Shown here: positions 54,894 through 64,000 of the stretch, one piece after another
Layout: every line of letters starts with the position of its first letter
Position numbering within the stretch: the first letter of the stretch is position 1
NCBI RefSeq assembly: GCF_023101765.2
Contig: NC_064224.1
Coordinates: 4,098,103 to 4,162,102, forward strand
DNA length: 64,000 nt
Direction of reading: 5' to 3'
Source: Spodoptera frugiperda
Taxonomy: Eukaryota; Arthropoda; Insecta; Lepidoptera; Noctuidae
Position numbers and translations under genes: made by a program
Notes under the pieces: generated by a model
The model's input: the letters and a program-made list of their open reading frames with translations, nothing else
What the model was told of the DNA's origin: nothing
Databases searched by the model: none

Positions 54894-56417
54894 ATGGCTA
54901 GCGACGAGTTAGATGTTTCAGAGTTAAATGATCATGATAATGTGAACAGTATGACTAGGGAGAATAGTGAGATGACAAGTAGTATGGAAGAATTGAATCT
55001 ATCGAGAGATAATCGTGAGGATGACATGTCAAGTGCTGTTATATCTCAACAACATTCTACGGCAGCAAAGAGGAAAAACCGAGAAGTAAGCCGGGATGAG
55101 ATTTGGACGACAGTTAACAGAAGAGGTAAAAGATATGCCAGAGGAAGTGAGGTAGATGACTCAATAAGAACAGCAGAAGACAGAATCGAAGTATGCGTTT
55201 CATCGACCAGTGTACTACCGAAACAATTTAAATTGGCAAAGATATTAAAATCGGAGAACATATGTGACATAATACGAATAAAATACATTAACCCTCACAA
55301 AGTACTGATGGTGTTTAATAATGAAGACAGTTGCGATCGGCTGATTAATTCTCAATATTTTAAGAGCGAGGGCTATAAATGTCAAAGAACTTTGGAAACA
55401 ATCCAGTCTTATGGAGTAGTGAAATATATTGACCTGGATTTATCTGAAGAAGAAATATTGGAGGGATTGGAGAGTGATATACAGATCATAGGAGTGAAAA
55501 GGTTAAAACGCAGAAGTACCATAGATTCCAGATGGGAGCCATCGGAGGCAGTTCGTATATGTTTCATGGGGTCGTCGTTGCCTTCCTTCATTTATATATT
55601 TAATACTAGAGCAGAAGTTACGCCCTATATATTCCCGGTAACGCAATGTTCGCGGTGTTGGCGATTTGGACATACAATGAAATTATGCCCATCAAATAAG
55701 GTTATATGCCCAAAATGTAGCAAGAATCACCCTAATTGCGAGACAGTTAACTACAAGTGCAATAATTGTTCCGGAAATCACATGACTTTAGCAAAAAACT
55801 GTCCCATATATATTAAGGAGAAAAAGATCAGAGACTTGATGGCCGAATTTAATTGCACCTACAAACGAGCCCTTACTATGTACGTCCCGCCAGAGCACCC
55901 TGCAATGGAAACCTCCAGAAGAGAGTGTCCATATATTATAGGAGAGGAGACACATGGGTCGGGTGACAACCTTACCTTGGCTCGGTCCCCAACAAACAAA
56001 AATACCTACTCAGACATAGTAAAAAGAAATAATCAGGATGGAAAAAATACAAGGAAGGTGAAGAAAAGGAATGGAAGGAAGGGTACCCCCGTTCCCGTGC
56101 CCCCTCTGCAGAACTATGGCTCGGAAGAGGTATCGGAGGGAGGTTTTCAGGAATCGGACAATGACATTGAGTGTGGTAGCTTGGAGGATAAGAATGGTGC
56201 TAACGGTTCTGAAAGAAGAAGATCGAACATTAGTGGGATATGGAGTAAGTTAAAAGAGAAAATACTGGATACAGAGACTTCGTGGGAGAATAAAATAACT
56301 AACTGTGCAGGTATATTGTTCGAATGGATCAAATCTTTTATTTTGAAGTACATTTTAGAAGCGCCAGTTTTTATTAATATTTCACAATGGATCAAGAAAA
56401 CAACAGACACTCAATAA
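54894..56417 (+). CDS. Retrotransposon ORF1 (nucleic-acid-binding, three zinc knuckles)
   Basis: 507 codons from the ATG at 54894, which sits in AAAATGGCT. The reading frame is open further upstream, but that part has no ATG and lies outside the element's 5' end, so it is not used. The N-terminal 60 residues are acidic and rich in Ser, Asn and Glu, followed by a basic patch. Three gag-like knuckles lie in the middle: CSRCWRFGHTMKLC (252-265), a second from C272, and CNNCSGNHMTLAKNC (289-303). The C-terminal third is basic and Lys/Asn rich. Expected role: coats the element RNA and delivers it to the nucleus for target-primed reverse transcription. The last 31 nt overlap the start of ORF2 in another frame, which suggests reinitiation or leaky scanning. 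Confidence 0.87.
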   Translation: MASDELDVSELNDHDNVNSMTRENSEMTSSMEELNLSRDNREDDMSSAVISQQHSTAAKRKNREVSRDEIWTTVNRRGKRYARGSEVDDSIRTAEDRIEVCVSSTSVLPKQFKLAKILKSENICDIIRIKYINPHKVLMVFNNEDSCDRLINSQYFKSEGYKCQRTLETIQSYGVVKYIDLDLSEEEILEGLESDIQIIGVKRLKRRSTIDSRWEPSEAVRICFMGSSLPSFIYIFNTRAEVTPYIFPVTQCSRCWRFGHTMKLCPSNKVICPKCSKNHPNCETVNYKCNNCSGNHMTLAKNCPIYIKEKKIRDLMAEFNCTYKRALTMYVPPEHPAMETSRRECPYIIGEETHGSGDNLTLARSPTNKNTYSDIVKRNNQDGKNTRKVKKRNGRKGTPVPVPPLQNYGSEEVSEGGFQESDNDIECGSLEDKNGANGSERRRSNISGIWSKLKEKILDTETSWENKITNCAGILFEWIKSFILKYILEAPVFINISQWIKKTTDTQ

Positions 56418-59400
56418 TTAATATCCTACAATGGAATGCTCAAAGCCTCCGGCCCAAAGCCACGGAGTTCGAAGCGTTGCTGAGTCAAGAGAAGGTGCAC
56501 ATCGCAATAATTAGCGAAACGTGGTTTGAACCTGAGAGCAATTTTCGTATAAGCGGTTACAATACATTCAGAGATGATCGTGATGACGGATATGGTGGCG
56601 TCGCAATTTTAACTCACTGGTCTTTGAGAGCAAGTCGTTGCAACACCAATACCAGCAATGCTGGTATACAGTTATTACAAGTAAGGGTTACTAATTGTGA
56701 ACATTTAGAAAACGTTATCGCTATTTATTGCCCCTCCTCTGTATACACTAGTAAAAGAGATTGGGACCAAATATTTTCTCTAAAACAAGAAAGAACACTT
56801 ATAACTGGAGATTTCAATGGACACCATACTAACTGGTCATCTAAGACCGACGCTAGAGGTTTACAACTGTTTGACTCCATATTCGAAAACAATTACGTCG
56901 CTCTTAATGATGGAACTTCTACACGTGTTAAACTGGTTAATGGTATCTTACAAAGTACTTCACCTGATTTGACCATAGCATCCCTGGATTTGGCAATGAA
57001 GTTTAGCTGGCAAGTTATGAATGAGAACCTAGGGAGCGATCACTTAGTCCTAAAAATTAAAACTGAAATCAACACTATAAATACATGTAAAACTAAAAGG
57101 AATTATAAAAGAGCAGAATGGGTAAAATATAGAGAGATTATAAAAGAAAAAGTTCACGTTTTAGACATACAAACAGATAATCAAAAAGCATACGATAATT
57201 TTATTGAGGTCCTGAATACGGCAGCAGATCAAAGCATACCTAAAATAAAAATTTGTGATAATCCAATTCGACAACAGATGTTTAAACCTAAACCATATTG
57301 GGGGCAGGACTTATCACGCGCTGTTGCTGAGCGACGTCTGGCCTTAGCAGAATTCAGGAAGAACCCGACACCACAAAATTTAGACAAGATTCAAAGGAAA
57401 ACCAGTGAGGCCCAGAAATTGATTCGGAATAGCAAGCTTAGTTCGTTTAGAAACTTCTGTGATAGTTTGGATAACACAATGTCAGCAGCTGAAGTATACA
57501 GACGAATGAAATGGCTCAAAGGCCATAGGATGGCGAGATGCGCTGTGGATCAGGAACAATCGGAAAAGTTGCTACATAGCTTAGCACCAGATTACGTGAG
57601 CCCCCCTCCCCCTAATTTTATATCAGAAAATGAGCAATTGAGCAGTCCAATTTCAATACAAGAATTAAATAATTGTATTAAACAAACTGATACAGCACCC
57701 GGTGGAGATGATATATCCTACTCCATGATCAGACATTTACCAGAAGAAGGAAAACTAGTTTTAGTTTCACTATACAATAGATTTCTACTTTCGGGCTTTG
57801 CCCCGAAACAATGGAGAGAGGTTAAAATAGTGCCCATACCAAAACCTGGTCGGGATGCTGGATCCGTATCAGGTATCAGACCAATTGCTTTGTTATCATG
57901 TCCTTGTAAAATTTTACACACAATCTTAAACCGTAGGCTCGAATGGTTTCTTGAAAGAAATAATTGTTTCGCGGACGAAACTACCGGATTTAGGAGAATG
58001 CGATCTTGTGCGGACAACCTGACTAGATTAGTATCGCGCATTCAGGAAGGGTTTTCAAAAAATAGTAGCACTTTGGTATGTTTTATTGATATTGACAGCG
58101 CTTATAATAACGTTAATTTAGTGGCCCTTTTAAATATATTAGACAGGATGGGAGTGGGAGCGCAATTGTGCAGGTACTTATGGGAATTTCTACACGACAG
58201 ACACCTTTCAATCCAAATTAACGATAGTAGCACAGTTATAAGAACCACAGGGACAGGCATAGCACAGGGCGATCCGCTATCCCCACTATTATTTAATGCT
58301 GCCACTTCAAAGATTTGTCACAATATAGTCGAGGTGTCTGTGTCCCAATATGCGGACGACTTTGTATTGTATGTAACTAAGAAACAAATTTCAGACTCCG
58401 TCACCAACATTCAAAATTCACTAAAAATATTTCAATGTTTAATAGAGGAAGTCGGATTAGAGATCTCTCTTAATAAAACAAAAATATGTTTATTCAGCAA
58501 GGGTAGAACTAGAAATGTATTTTCCGTAAAAATTAATAACCATGGCATTCAACAGGTTGATAATGCAAAATATTTAGGTATGTGGCTAGACAAATCTTTG
58601 AAGTGGAAAAAACATATTAACGAATTACGGGAAAAGTGCTCCAGATTAATAAATATATTTAAGGTTCTGGCTGGATCCAAATGGGGCGTCCACCCGAAAC
58701 ACTTACGGCGTCTATATATCTCCATGATTCGAAGCAGATTCGATTACTGCAGTTTCTTATTTGGCAATTACGCTAAGAGTCAATTAAATAAACTAGACGG
58801 AATTCAAAATTTATGTATGAGGATTATAGGGGGCTTCATTAGAAGCACACCAATCCATGTCATGGAGAACGAATTGTGTTTACAACCACTACAGATCCGC
58901 AGAAGATATTTAGCGGGAAAATTCTGGCTCAAATCTAGATCTATACAGAATAATGTTACAATAAGTATTATCGATGAATTGTCAAACCTGTGTGAGGGTC
59001 AATACTGGAGAAACAAAAAGATTCCACTTATAGTAGACATGCATAGGAAATTGCAAGATTTACCTATTTATTCTAGTCCCATATTAGGAGCATTCTCATT
59101 GAATACTTGGTTGTCCAGTATTGACTTAACAAAAAATATTTATTTCGATATTCCTGATGTACACTTTCCAAAGAGATCGATGAATACGTTAGATTTAATG
59201 CAAAAATGTTCCAAATTCTTATGCGATAAATATGGTACGTTTTATCAACTGTACACAGACGGATCTAAAGACGCGCAGTGTGCGGGAGCGGCTGTATTCG
59301 ACCCCCAATCAAATGATATGTTTAAATTTAAAATAAAGGCTAATATTTCTATAATGTACTGCGAGCTGATAGCGATTTCTGAAGCTCTGTCTTACGCGTT

Positions 59401-60145
59401 AACTCTTGACACACAACGTATTGTAGTTATAACTGACTCTAAAAGTGCCTTATTGCATTTGGCTCGGCTACCCTCGAACTATCGAGGTACCCCGATAGCC
59501 TTAGTTATCGTTCAGACTATTTTTGAGCTACTTAGGACTAACAAGACTATAATTTTACAGTGGATTCCATCTCATGTTGGCATTATGGGCAATGAAAAGG
59601 CGGATCAGGCAGCAAAATTAGCGTCATCGGAAGGGATCCCATACACTTGCTTACCTTTACATTCAGATCAAGTTCACAAAGTTAAATATATCTGCAAAGA
59701 CTTGTGGCAGGAATACTTTGATGAGAGATCGCTAACAAAGGGCATATGGTACAGGACTATACAGGCTGAACCTTTTCGTTGCCCATGGTTCCAGGATATG
59801 GAGGCCCATAGACAATATGTTGTGACATTGTTGAGACTGCGATCTGGGCATATCCCATCAAATAAATTTGCACATTTAATGGGTAAAACGGATTCACCTA
59901 ATTGCACCGACTGTAACGTGATCGAGGATGTTCACCACGTTTTGCTCGAATGTGTCCGGAATGAGACACAGCGGCGACAGGCTTTTGGAGGCACGCAGTA
60001 CAATATAGGAATATGTAGCAGCATCTTGGCCTTCCCCTTTTCGGAAAGTGCCAAGAAACTGTGTTCATTATACTTGTCCCGTCTACCGGGCGGAGGCACT
60101 GCCCAGCAACGGCTGGGCGATACTTCCGCCCGTTCGCTAAGATAA
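56387..60145 (+). CDS. Retrotransposon ORF2: endonuclease, reverse transcriptase, RNase H, CCHC finger
   Basis: 1252 residues, no internal stop. The APE-like endonuclease (about 1-225) shows LQWNAQSL, IISETW, GDFNGHH and GSDHLVL, the usual catalytic N, E, D and SDH positions. The reverse transcriptase (about 440-800) shows PIPKPGRD, FIDIDSAYNNV, AQGDPLSPLLFN and the active-site YADD at 655-658. RNase H follows, with acidic residues D958 (YTDGS), E993 (CELIAI), D1017 (TDSKSA) and D1073 (NEKADQAAK). Near the C-terminus is CTDCNVIEDVHHVLLEC, a C-x2-C-x7-H-x4-C finger found in many insect LINEs. The protein nicks the target, copies the RNA from the nick and probably removes it with its own RNase H. 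All catalytic residues that I can place are present. Confidence 0.93.
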   Translation: MDQENNRHSIINILQWNAQSLRPKATEFEALLSQEKVHIAIISETWFEPESNFRISGYNTFRDDRDDGYGGVAILTHWSLRASRCNTNTSNAGIQLLQVRVTNCEHLENVIAIYCPSSVYTSKRDWDQIFSLKQERTLITGDFNGHHTNWSSKTDARGLQLFDSIFENNYVALNDGTSTRVKLVNGILQSTSPDLTIASLDLAMKFSWQVMNENLGSDHLVLKIKTEINTINTCKTKRNYKRAEWVKYREIIKEKVHVLDIQTDNQKAYDNFIEVLNTAADQSIPKIKICDNPIRQQMFKPKPYWGQDLSRAVAERRLALAEFRKNPTPQNLDKIQRKTSEAQKLIRNSKLSSFRNFCDSLDNTMSAAEVYRRMKWLKGHRMARCAVDQEQSEKLLHSLAPDYVSPPPPNFISENEQLSSPISIQELNNCIKQTDTAPGGDDISYSMIRHLPEEGKLVLVSLYNRFLLSGFAPKQWREVKIVPIPKPGRDAGSVSGIRPIALLSCPCKILHTILNRRLEWFLERNNCFADETTGFRRMRSCADNLTRLVSRIQEGFSKNSSTLVCFIDIDSAYNNVNLVALLNILDRMGVGAQLCRYLWEFLHDRHLSIQINDSSTVIRTTGTGIAQGDPLSPLLFNAATSKICHNIVEVSVSQYADDFVLYVTKKQISDSVTNIQNSLKIFQCLIEEVGLEISLNKTKICLFSKGRTRNVFSVKINNHGIQQVDNAKYLGMWLDKSLKWKKHINELREKCSRLINIFKVLAGSKWGVHPKHLRRLYISMIRSRFDYCSFLFGNYAKSQLNKLDGIQNLCMRIIGGFIRSTPIHVMENELCLQPLQIRRRYLAGKFWLKSRSIQNNVTISIIDELSNLCEGQYWRNKKIPLIVDMHRKLQDLPIYSSPILGAFSLNTWLSSIDLTKNIYFDIPDVHFPKRSMNTLDLMQKCSKFLCDKYGTFYQLYTDGSKDAQCAGAAVFDPQSNDMFKFKIKANISIMYCELIAISEALSYALTLDTQRIVVITDSKSALLHLARLPSNYRGTPIALVIVQTIFELLRTNKTIILQWIPSHVGIMGNEKADQAAKLASSEGIPYTCLPLHSDQVHKVKYICKDLWQEYFDERSLTKGIWYRTIQAEPFRCPWFQDMEAHRQYVVTLLRLRSGHIPSNKFAHLMGKTDSPNCTDCNVIEDVHHVLLECVRNETQRRQAFGGTQYNIGICSSILAFPFSESAKKLCSLYLSRLPGGGTAQQRLGDTSARSLR

Positions 60146-60347
60146 GTTTTTAGAGTGTTAAGAGATACCTAGCTATAACAGTATATTATAATTTAGAATT
60201 ACGGGGCGACATCGTCATGTTGACCGAGTCCCCTTAAATAAAGATTAAAAAAAAAAAAAAAAAAAACTCGGTTGGATCGGTTTGACTAATTTTGATCTTG
60301 AATTATCTTGATGTTTGCTGTGTCAACGGGTACTAAATCAAATCTTA

Positions 60348-63300
60348 CTATCCCGATCTTAATTCTAATCGTATTTGTGAGTTATCGGCTGGTTTTATTA
60401 GTATATCATATTGTGTTGTGATGCTGTTTATGTCGCTGATTATCAGGAACTTGCGAAGTACATGCGCCAACATTGTCTTCATCACCAGCATGGCATATAG
60501 GCGACCTATAAAAAACATTATATTTTATTCTAAAATGTGCTTTTACATTACAGTGGATAAAGATCGTACAAAATAGTACGGTAGTGCAATAGTGGCATGC
60601 GTATCAGGTCATAAATTATACAAATCAACATCATTCAGGAGAAATGTTTCCATTGAGTAAATCGAAACTATATGGTTACTATCGCAAAAAATCGCTTAGG
60701 ACATAATATTATAAATACGTGTAATACATTACTCCTTTTCGGCTAAAAACTTTTTCAAAATTTAATGGTGTCTTACCTAAACAATTGCGTTTTCCTAAGC
60801 TGAAACTACAAAAAACATTTGGGTTGTTTGGCAAAGTGGATGGATCCAGCCATCGCTCCGGTTTGAACTGATCCACATCAGCACCCCAAATGGTATGGTG
60901 ATTCAGTCCATAAATTGATATCATGCAAGATGCACCAGCTGGCAGAGTGTAGTTCTCTAGAACAAAAATAAAATTACGTGAGAAAGCCAAGCTTTAAAAC
61001 GCATGGCCAGGTCTTTACCGCAGTTATACCTCACAGAAAACCAACATGAAATGACGCTTGTCTTTCATCCAGTAAGGGTACCAGAGACCCAACCTTTATC
61101 CAGAACTAAGTAATGAAGTAAAAGACCAACACATTTATAACTCCTCCGGTGCTGCGAGTAACTATGGCAGGCACTAATTGATGACAACATCCGGTGATCT
61201 GTCTGCAACTTTGCCAACCTTTGCCATGGATAAAAACATTTTACTTACAAACAGCTTTACAATCAAAGTACTTACTTAATTTAACATCCGTTTCTATATT
61301 TCTTGCTACGCAAGGAACTGACGGGTACATTCTCATACTTTCTTTTAAAACTGCTTCTACATACACTAGCTTCTGCAGATCATCTTTGGATAAGTCTTTA
61401 TCTTCATCTCCAAGTACTGCTTGCACTCTGTAAATTGAAATAACAGTTTTTAGAATCACGGTACATCTTTATTTAAAGTCCCCATGGTCATTTTCATAAA
61501 CCTTTCTTGAAATATAGGAAAGCTCCTTAGCTTAGATAGGTAGAACTTAATGGTATTTTGTTTTGATAAATGGGTGATAGTGGGAGAGTCATACTTCGAC
61601 ACAAATGGGCCCGGCCCAACCGGAGTGATACTACGGCCTCACAGATATACGACATGAAACAACGCTTACATTGTGTGAGTGAGGTTACCGGAGGCCCATT
61701 TACCCCCTTGTCCAAACTTCTCAATTCCTGATTCCTCAAAAACCCTTTTGACGCCTCTGGTGTTTAGGGTGTCCATGGGCGGCGGCGATTGCTTACCATA
61801 AGGTGATCTATCCGCTCGTTTGCCGGCTTATACTATAAAAGCTTACTTACTCTTTATAAGCGCGGTCTTGTATTTCTGGATATGTTCCTAATAATATCAG
61901 TGCGTATGTAACTGCCGTAGCTGTGGTATCATAAGCAGCTGCCACCACAGTGTCCAAATGTTCTCTAATCTCAGCGTCCGATAGAGCATCTTGTGTGTCT
62001 GATAGCTCTAACAGTTGATCAAGTAGCGGCTTGAATTTAATATCTGAAACCAATTATAACTTGACTACTTAGTCATAGATCGTTTCTGGGGACCGTAAAA
62101 CGTACCGAGAAGTGACGTCACGCAAAATTTCAAATCCATGTATTTTGGAAAGTATAGCATGTGTTTCGTAGTTTCGGAAGAAAACAAAAAACACGTGTCT
62201 AATGTTTTAAAAAAATCTACCAGACGGACATTAAAATTAAAATTATTCGAAATTAGTTATCTAACCTAGTCATTAAAAAATTATAAAAATTCCACAACCA
62301 ACCTCTAGTAGCTGTTTTGTTTTTGTCTACATTGCCTTTTAACTCCACTTTTCGTCTATCGATCACCTGAAAGAAATTTGGAGAAAGTCAGCATTACATC
62401 TTTAAAAAGCTACAAAAAAATGATACGTAGGTATTTTGTGTAAGTTAGTAAGTGTAGTAGGTTTTAAGTTAATAAGTGTTTTATTTAAAACTATGCAATG
62501 CAATGCAACGACACGCCTTTTATTCTCGAAGGGGTGAGATATGCAGATTACGATACGTAATTCTAATTTTGTTATAAATCCCATGTAATAGGAGGTGGGC
62601 CTATTGCCATACAACGGGAAAACGTTATGCTACTACAGAGATAAATAAATCCCTTAACGACGCAGGCTACGGCTGGCTATTAATCAAGTGCTCACTTCAA
62701 GCTACTTTTTATTACATGTAAATGAGTGCCTCTGGAAAAACCGAAAAAACCCAGTAATACTTTGACCCTTTGCCCGACAATCGCAATTGCGATTACTCTA
62801 TCAACGAGGCAGTCAATGTCTAAAATTACAACATAAATACATCATTTTATACCCTAAACATTGCATCATTCGTGATTTTGAGCAGCTGATCCTGTCTGGC
62901 CTTCAGTGAACTCCAAGCGAATATACAAGGCAAATGCAAGTACAGTTTCTTCAATCTTTCGACGAATATCATGAAGAGGTCTTCCGTGGCATTTGCATAG
63001 TCTTCATCAATGGATTTGTCTTTTGTTTCTAATCCCAATGAAGTTTCTGGAAAAGGTAAAGCGTAAATAAGAGGTCTTCTTTAAATCTATCGTATTGTTT
63101 TTTATGGTATAAGCACCAGCTTACACACGAGCAGACCTGATGATAAGCCACCGTCATCGCCCGAAACACCAGAGGCGTTACAAGTGCGTTGTCGTGTGTA
63201 AAAGTGCGATTTACACACGACGCGGCGGTTGTCGTGGAGTCACTGGCGAATGGAGTTTCGCGCCCATTGCGCCCTCTGTCTGATATCACGCACACTTTCT

Positions 63301-63685
63301 GGCGCGCGCGATGCCGTAGGCACGTTAGACTCATTCACCGGGCTGCATTGATGATAGGTTCGAATCCTGGGTCGACGCAAAACGCACGCAACGAATATGA
63401 GCCTCTAGCACAGCTTGAAACTAGTCGAATTCTTCATCAAACAGATACGTGAGTAACCTGATAACATAATTAGTTTGTAAAGAGTATAAAAATACTTACG
63501 ACAAACAGTTTTCAACAGTTGGTTGACCAAGTAATGTCGCACGTTGAACGGTTCCTTTCCAACTTCAGAACTTAATGCAGTGACCAAATTCCGGGCTTGA
63601 GTATTATATTCAGATACGAATGTGGCCAGGACTTGCATATTAAAGGCTGGGTACAACAGTCGACGATGGGGTTTCCATGTTGTTA
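60348..63685 (-). CDS. Cytochrome P450, CYP4 clan (CYP340-like), copy 3; exons 4-10, 5' part outside the window
   Basis: Exons: 63685-63500, 63046-62853, 62366-62303, 62043-61851, 61427-61276, 60956-60777, 60505-60348. These match exons 4-10 of the two copies to the left in length and phase, except exon 6 (64 instead of 67 nt) and the last exon (three nt longer, ending in TAG). The frame is open across all seven, giving about 374 residues. Landmarks: WKPHR helix C, AAAYDTTATA helix I, ESMR as ExxR, KPERWLDP, heme loop FSLGKRNCLG. Exons 1-3 would lie past position 64000; the last 300 bases hold a tRNA-derived SINE. It is the most diverged of the three. A full-length retrotransposon is inserted 73 bp beyond its stop codon, in what is probably the 3' UTR. 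No stop or frameshift was seen in the exons present. Confidence 0.88.
61568..61845 (+). repeat. Repeat A in intron 7 of P450 copy 3
   Basis: GATAGTGGGAGAGTCATACTTC through GCCGGCTTATACTATAAAA. It ends within 10 bp of the donor site of exon 7 (61850). Confidence 0.75.
62070..62245 (-). repeat. Repeat F in intron 6 of P450 copy 3
   Basis: CCGAGAAGTGACGTCACGC and ATCTACCAGACGGACATT. Minus orientation. Confidence 0.58.
62505..62815 (-). repeat. tRNA-derived SINE, family D, in intron 5 of P450 copy 3
   Basis: Same order as the copy at 10865-11162: the tail ACGCCTTTTATTCTCGAAGG at the left and the head TCTATCAACGAGGCAGTC at the right. The body has a short unrelated stretch near 62630-62720. Confidence 0.65.
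63100..63195 (-). repeat. Repeat A fragment in intron 4 of P450 copy 3
   Basis: TGATGATAAGCCACCG, CCGAAACACCAGAGGCGTTA, CAAGTGCGTTG. Only the 3' third remains. A GC-rich piece of unknown origin follows to about 63380. Confidence 0.6.
63390..63470. repeat. MITE E half copy in intron 4 of P450 copy 3
   Basis: ATATGAGCCTCTAGCACAGC, GAAACTAGTCGAATTCTTC, ATACGTGAGTAACCTGATAAC. It ends about 30 bp from exon 4's donor. Confidence 0.58.
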
Positions 63686-63837
63686 CTGGAATACATTTTT
63701 CATATTATATTAAAACTTGCGAACGATATACAATAAAAAGTTTATGTTTACTTATCCATCTATGAATTATTTATGTTTCATAATATAAATCATTACAATA
63801 ATTGCTAATTACTTTTTTGAATAACGTTACTCCACAC

Positions 63838-63992
63838 TAGAATTTTCGAGTCGTGGGTGCGTTTACAAACATATAAGTTTAAATAAAAACAATTTACGGA
63901 TCACACAAAAAGTTGCTCCGAGCAGGAATCTGAACCGCTACAAGTTGCGCATCAGTCAGTTGCCTAACCCCGCACCAACCGTGCAGTCGATT
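63838..63992 (-). repeat. tRNA-derived SINE, family J, at the right edge
   Basis: TAGAATTTTCGAGTCGTGGG, CGGATCACACAAAAAGTTGC, CGCACCAACCGTGCAGTC. It lies in intron 3 of P450 copy 3. Confidence 0.62.
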
Positions 63993-64000
63993 ATCATTTC

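Larger units (their letters stand above)
54764..60266 (+). mobile_element. Full-length I-group non-LTR retrotransposon with target-site duplication
   Basis: The element runs from CAGTTGCGCG... at 54764 to a 19-A tail ending at 60266. AAAACTCGGTTG occurs just before the 5' end (54752-54763) and again at the tail (60263-60274). At least CTCGGTTG is a true target-site duplication; the four As may belong to the tail. A GC-rich 5' UTR of about 130 bp precedes ORF1, and AATAAA at 60237-60242 precedes the tail. Both ORFs are open from end to end, so the copy looks recent and possibly active. ORF2 carries APE-type endonuclease, reverse transcriptase and RNase H in that order. That combination fits the I/Nimb group and separates it from jockey and RTE elements, which lack RNase H. 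Confidence 0.9.

Overview
This is a window of animal nuclear DNA, almost certainly from a moth (Lepidoptera, probably a noctuid). The pointers are split genes with short exons and GT-AG introns, an AT-rich background, and dense families of short repeats of a kind I associate with noctuid moths: tRNA-derived SINEs, small Helitrons, TIR elements and LINE tails. There are no bacterial features.

Host genes. The right half (34.6-64 kb) holds a tandem array of three cytochrome P450 genes of the CYP4 clan, probably CYP340-like, all on the minus strand and all with the same exon plan. Copy 1 (34663-41234) and copy 2 (45302-50137) are complete, with ten exons each and predicted proteins of 488 and 490 residues. 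Copy 3 (60348-63685) holds exons 4-10; its 5' end lies beyond the right edge. Copies 1 and 2 are close paralogs that share a repeat insertion at the same place in intron 1. In the left part, two minus-strand exons at 9608-10322 encode the N-terminus and first membrane helix of a Tret1-like sugar (trehalose) transporter, whose remaining exons must lie beyond the left edge.

Mobile DNA. A full-length, apparently intact non-LTR retrotransposon of the I group (ORF1 with three zinc knuckles; ORF2 with endonuclease, reverse transcriptase, RNase H and a CCHC finger) sits at 54764-60266 between target-site duplications. It lies 73 bp past the stop codon of P450 copy 3, in the opposite orientation. Other remnants are an RTE-like LINE fragment in intron 7 of P450 copy 1, a 5'-inverted RTE copy near the left end, an R1-like LINE 3' end (51153-51899) whose tail is shared by about fourteen other copies, a jockey-like RT relic, a BEL/Pao pol relic just upstream of P450 copy 1, a hAT-type element with a perfect 8-bp duplication, small Helitrons, several palindromic MITEs and at least three tRNA-derived SINE families.

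The 10.4-34.6 kb stretch has no gene I can support. It is an intergenic or intronic repeat field with two notable pieces: a 20-bp-register minisatellite (25298-25530) and several long, perfect, short-loop hairpins. A second minisatellite (52092-52205), about 2 kb upstream of P450 copy 2, keeps nuclear-receptor half-sites in a strict 7-bp register.
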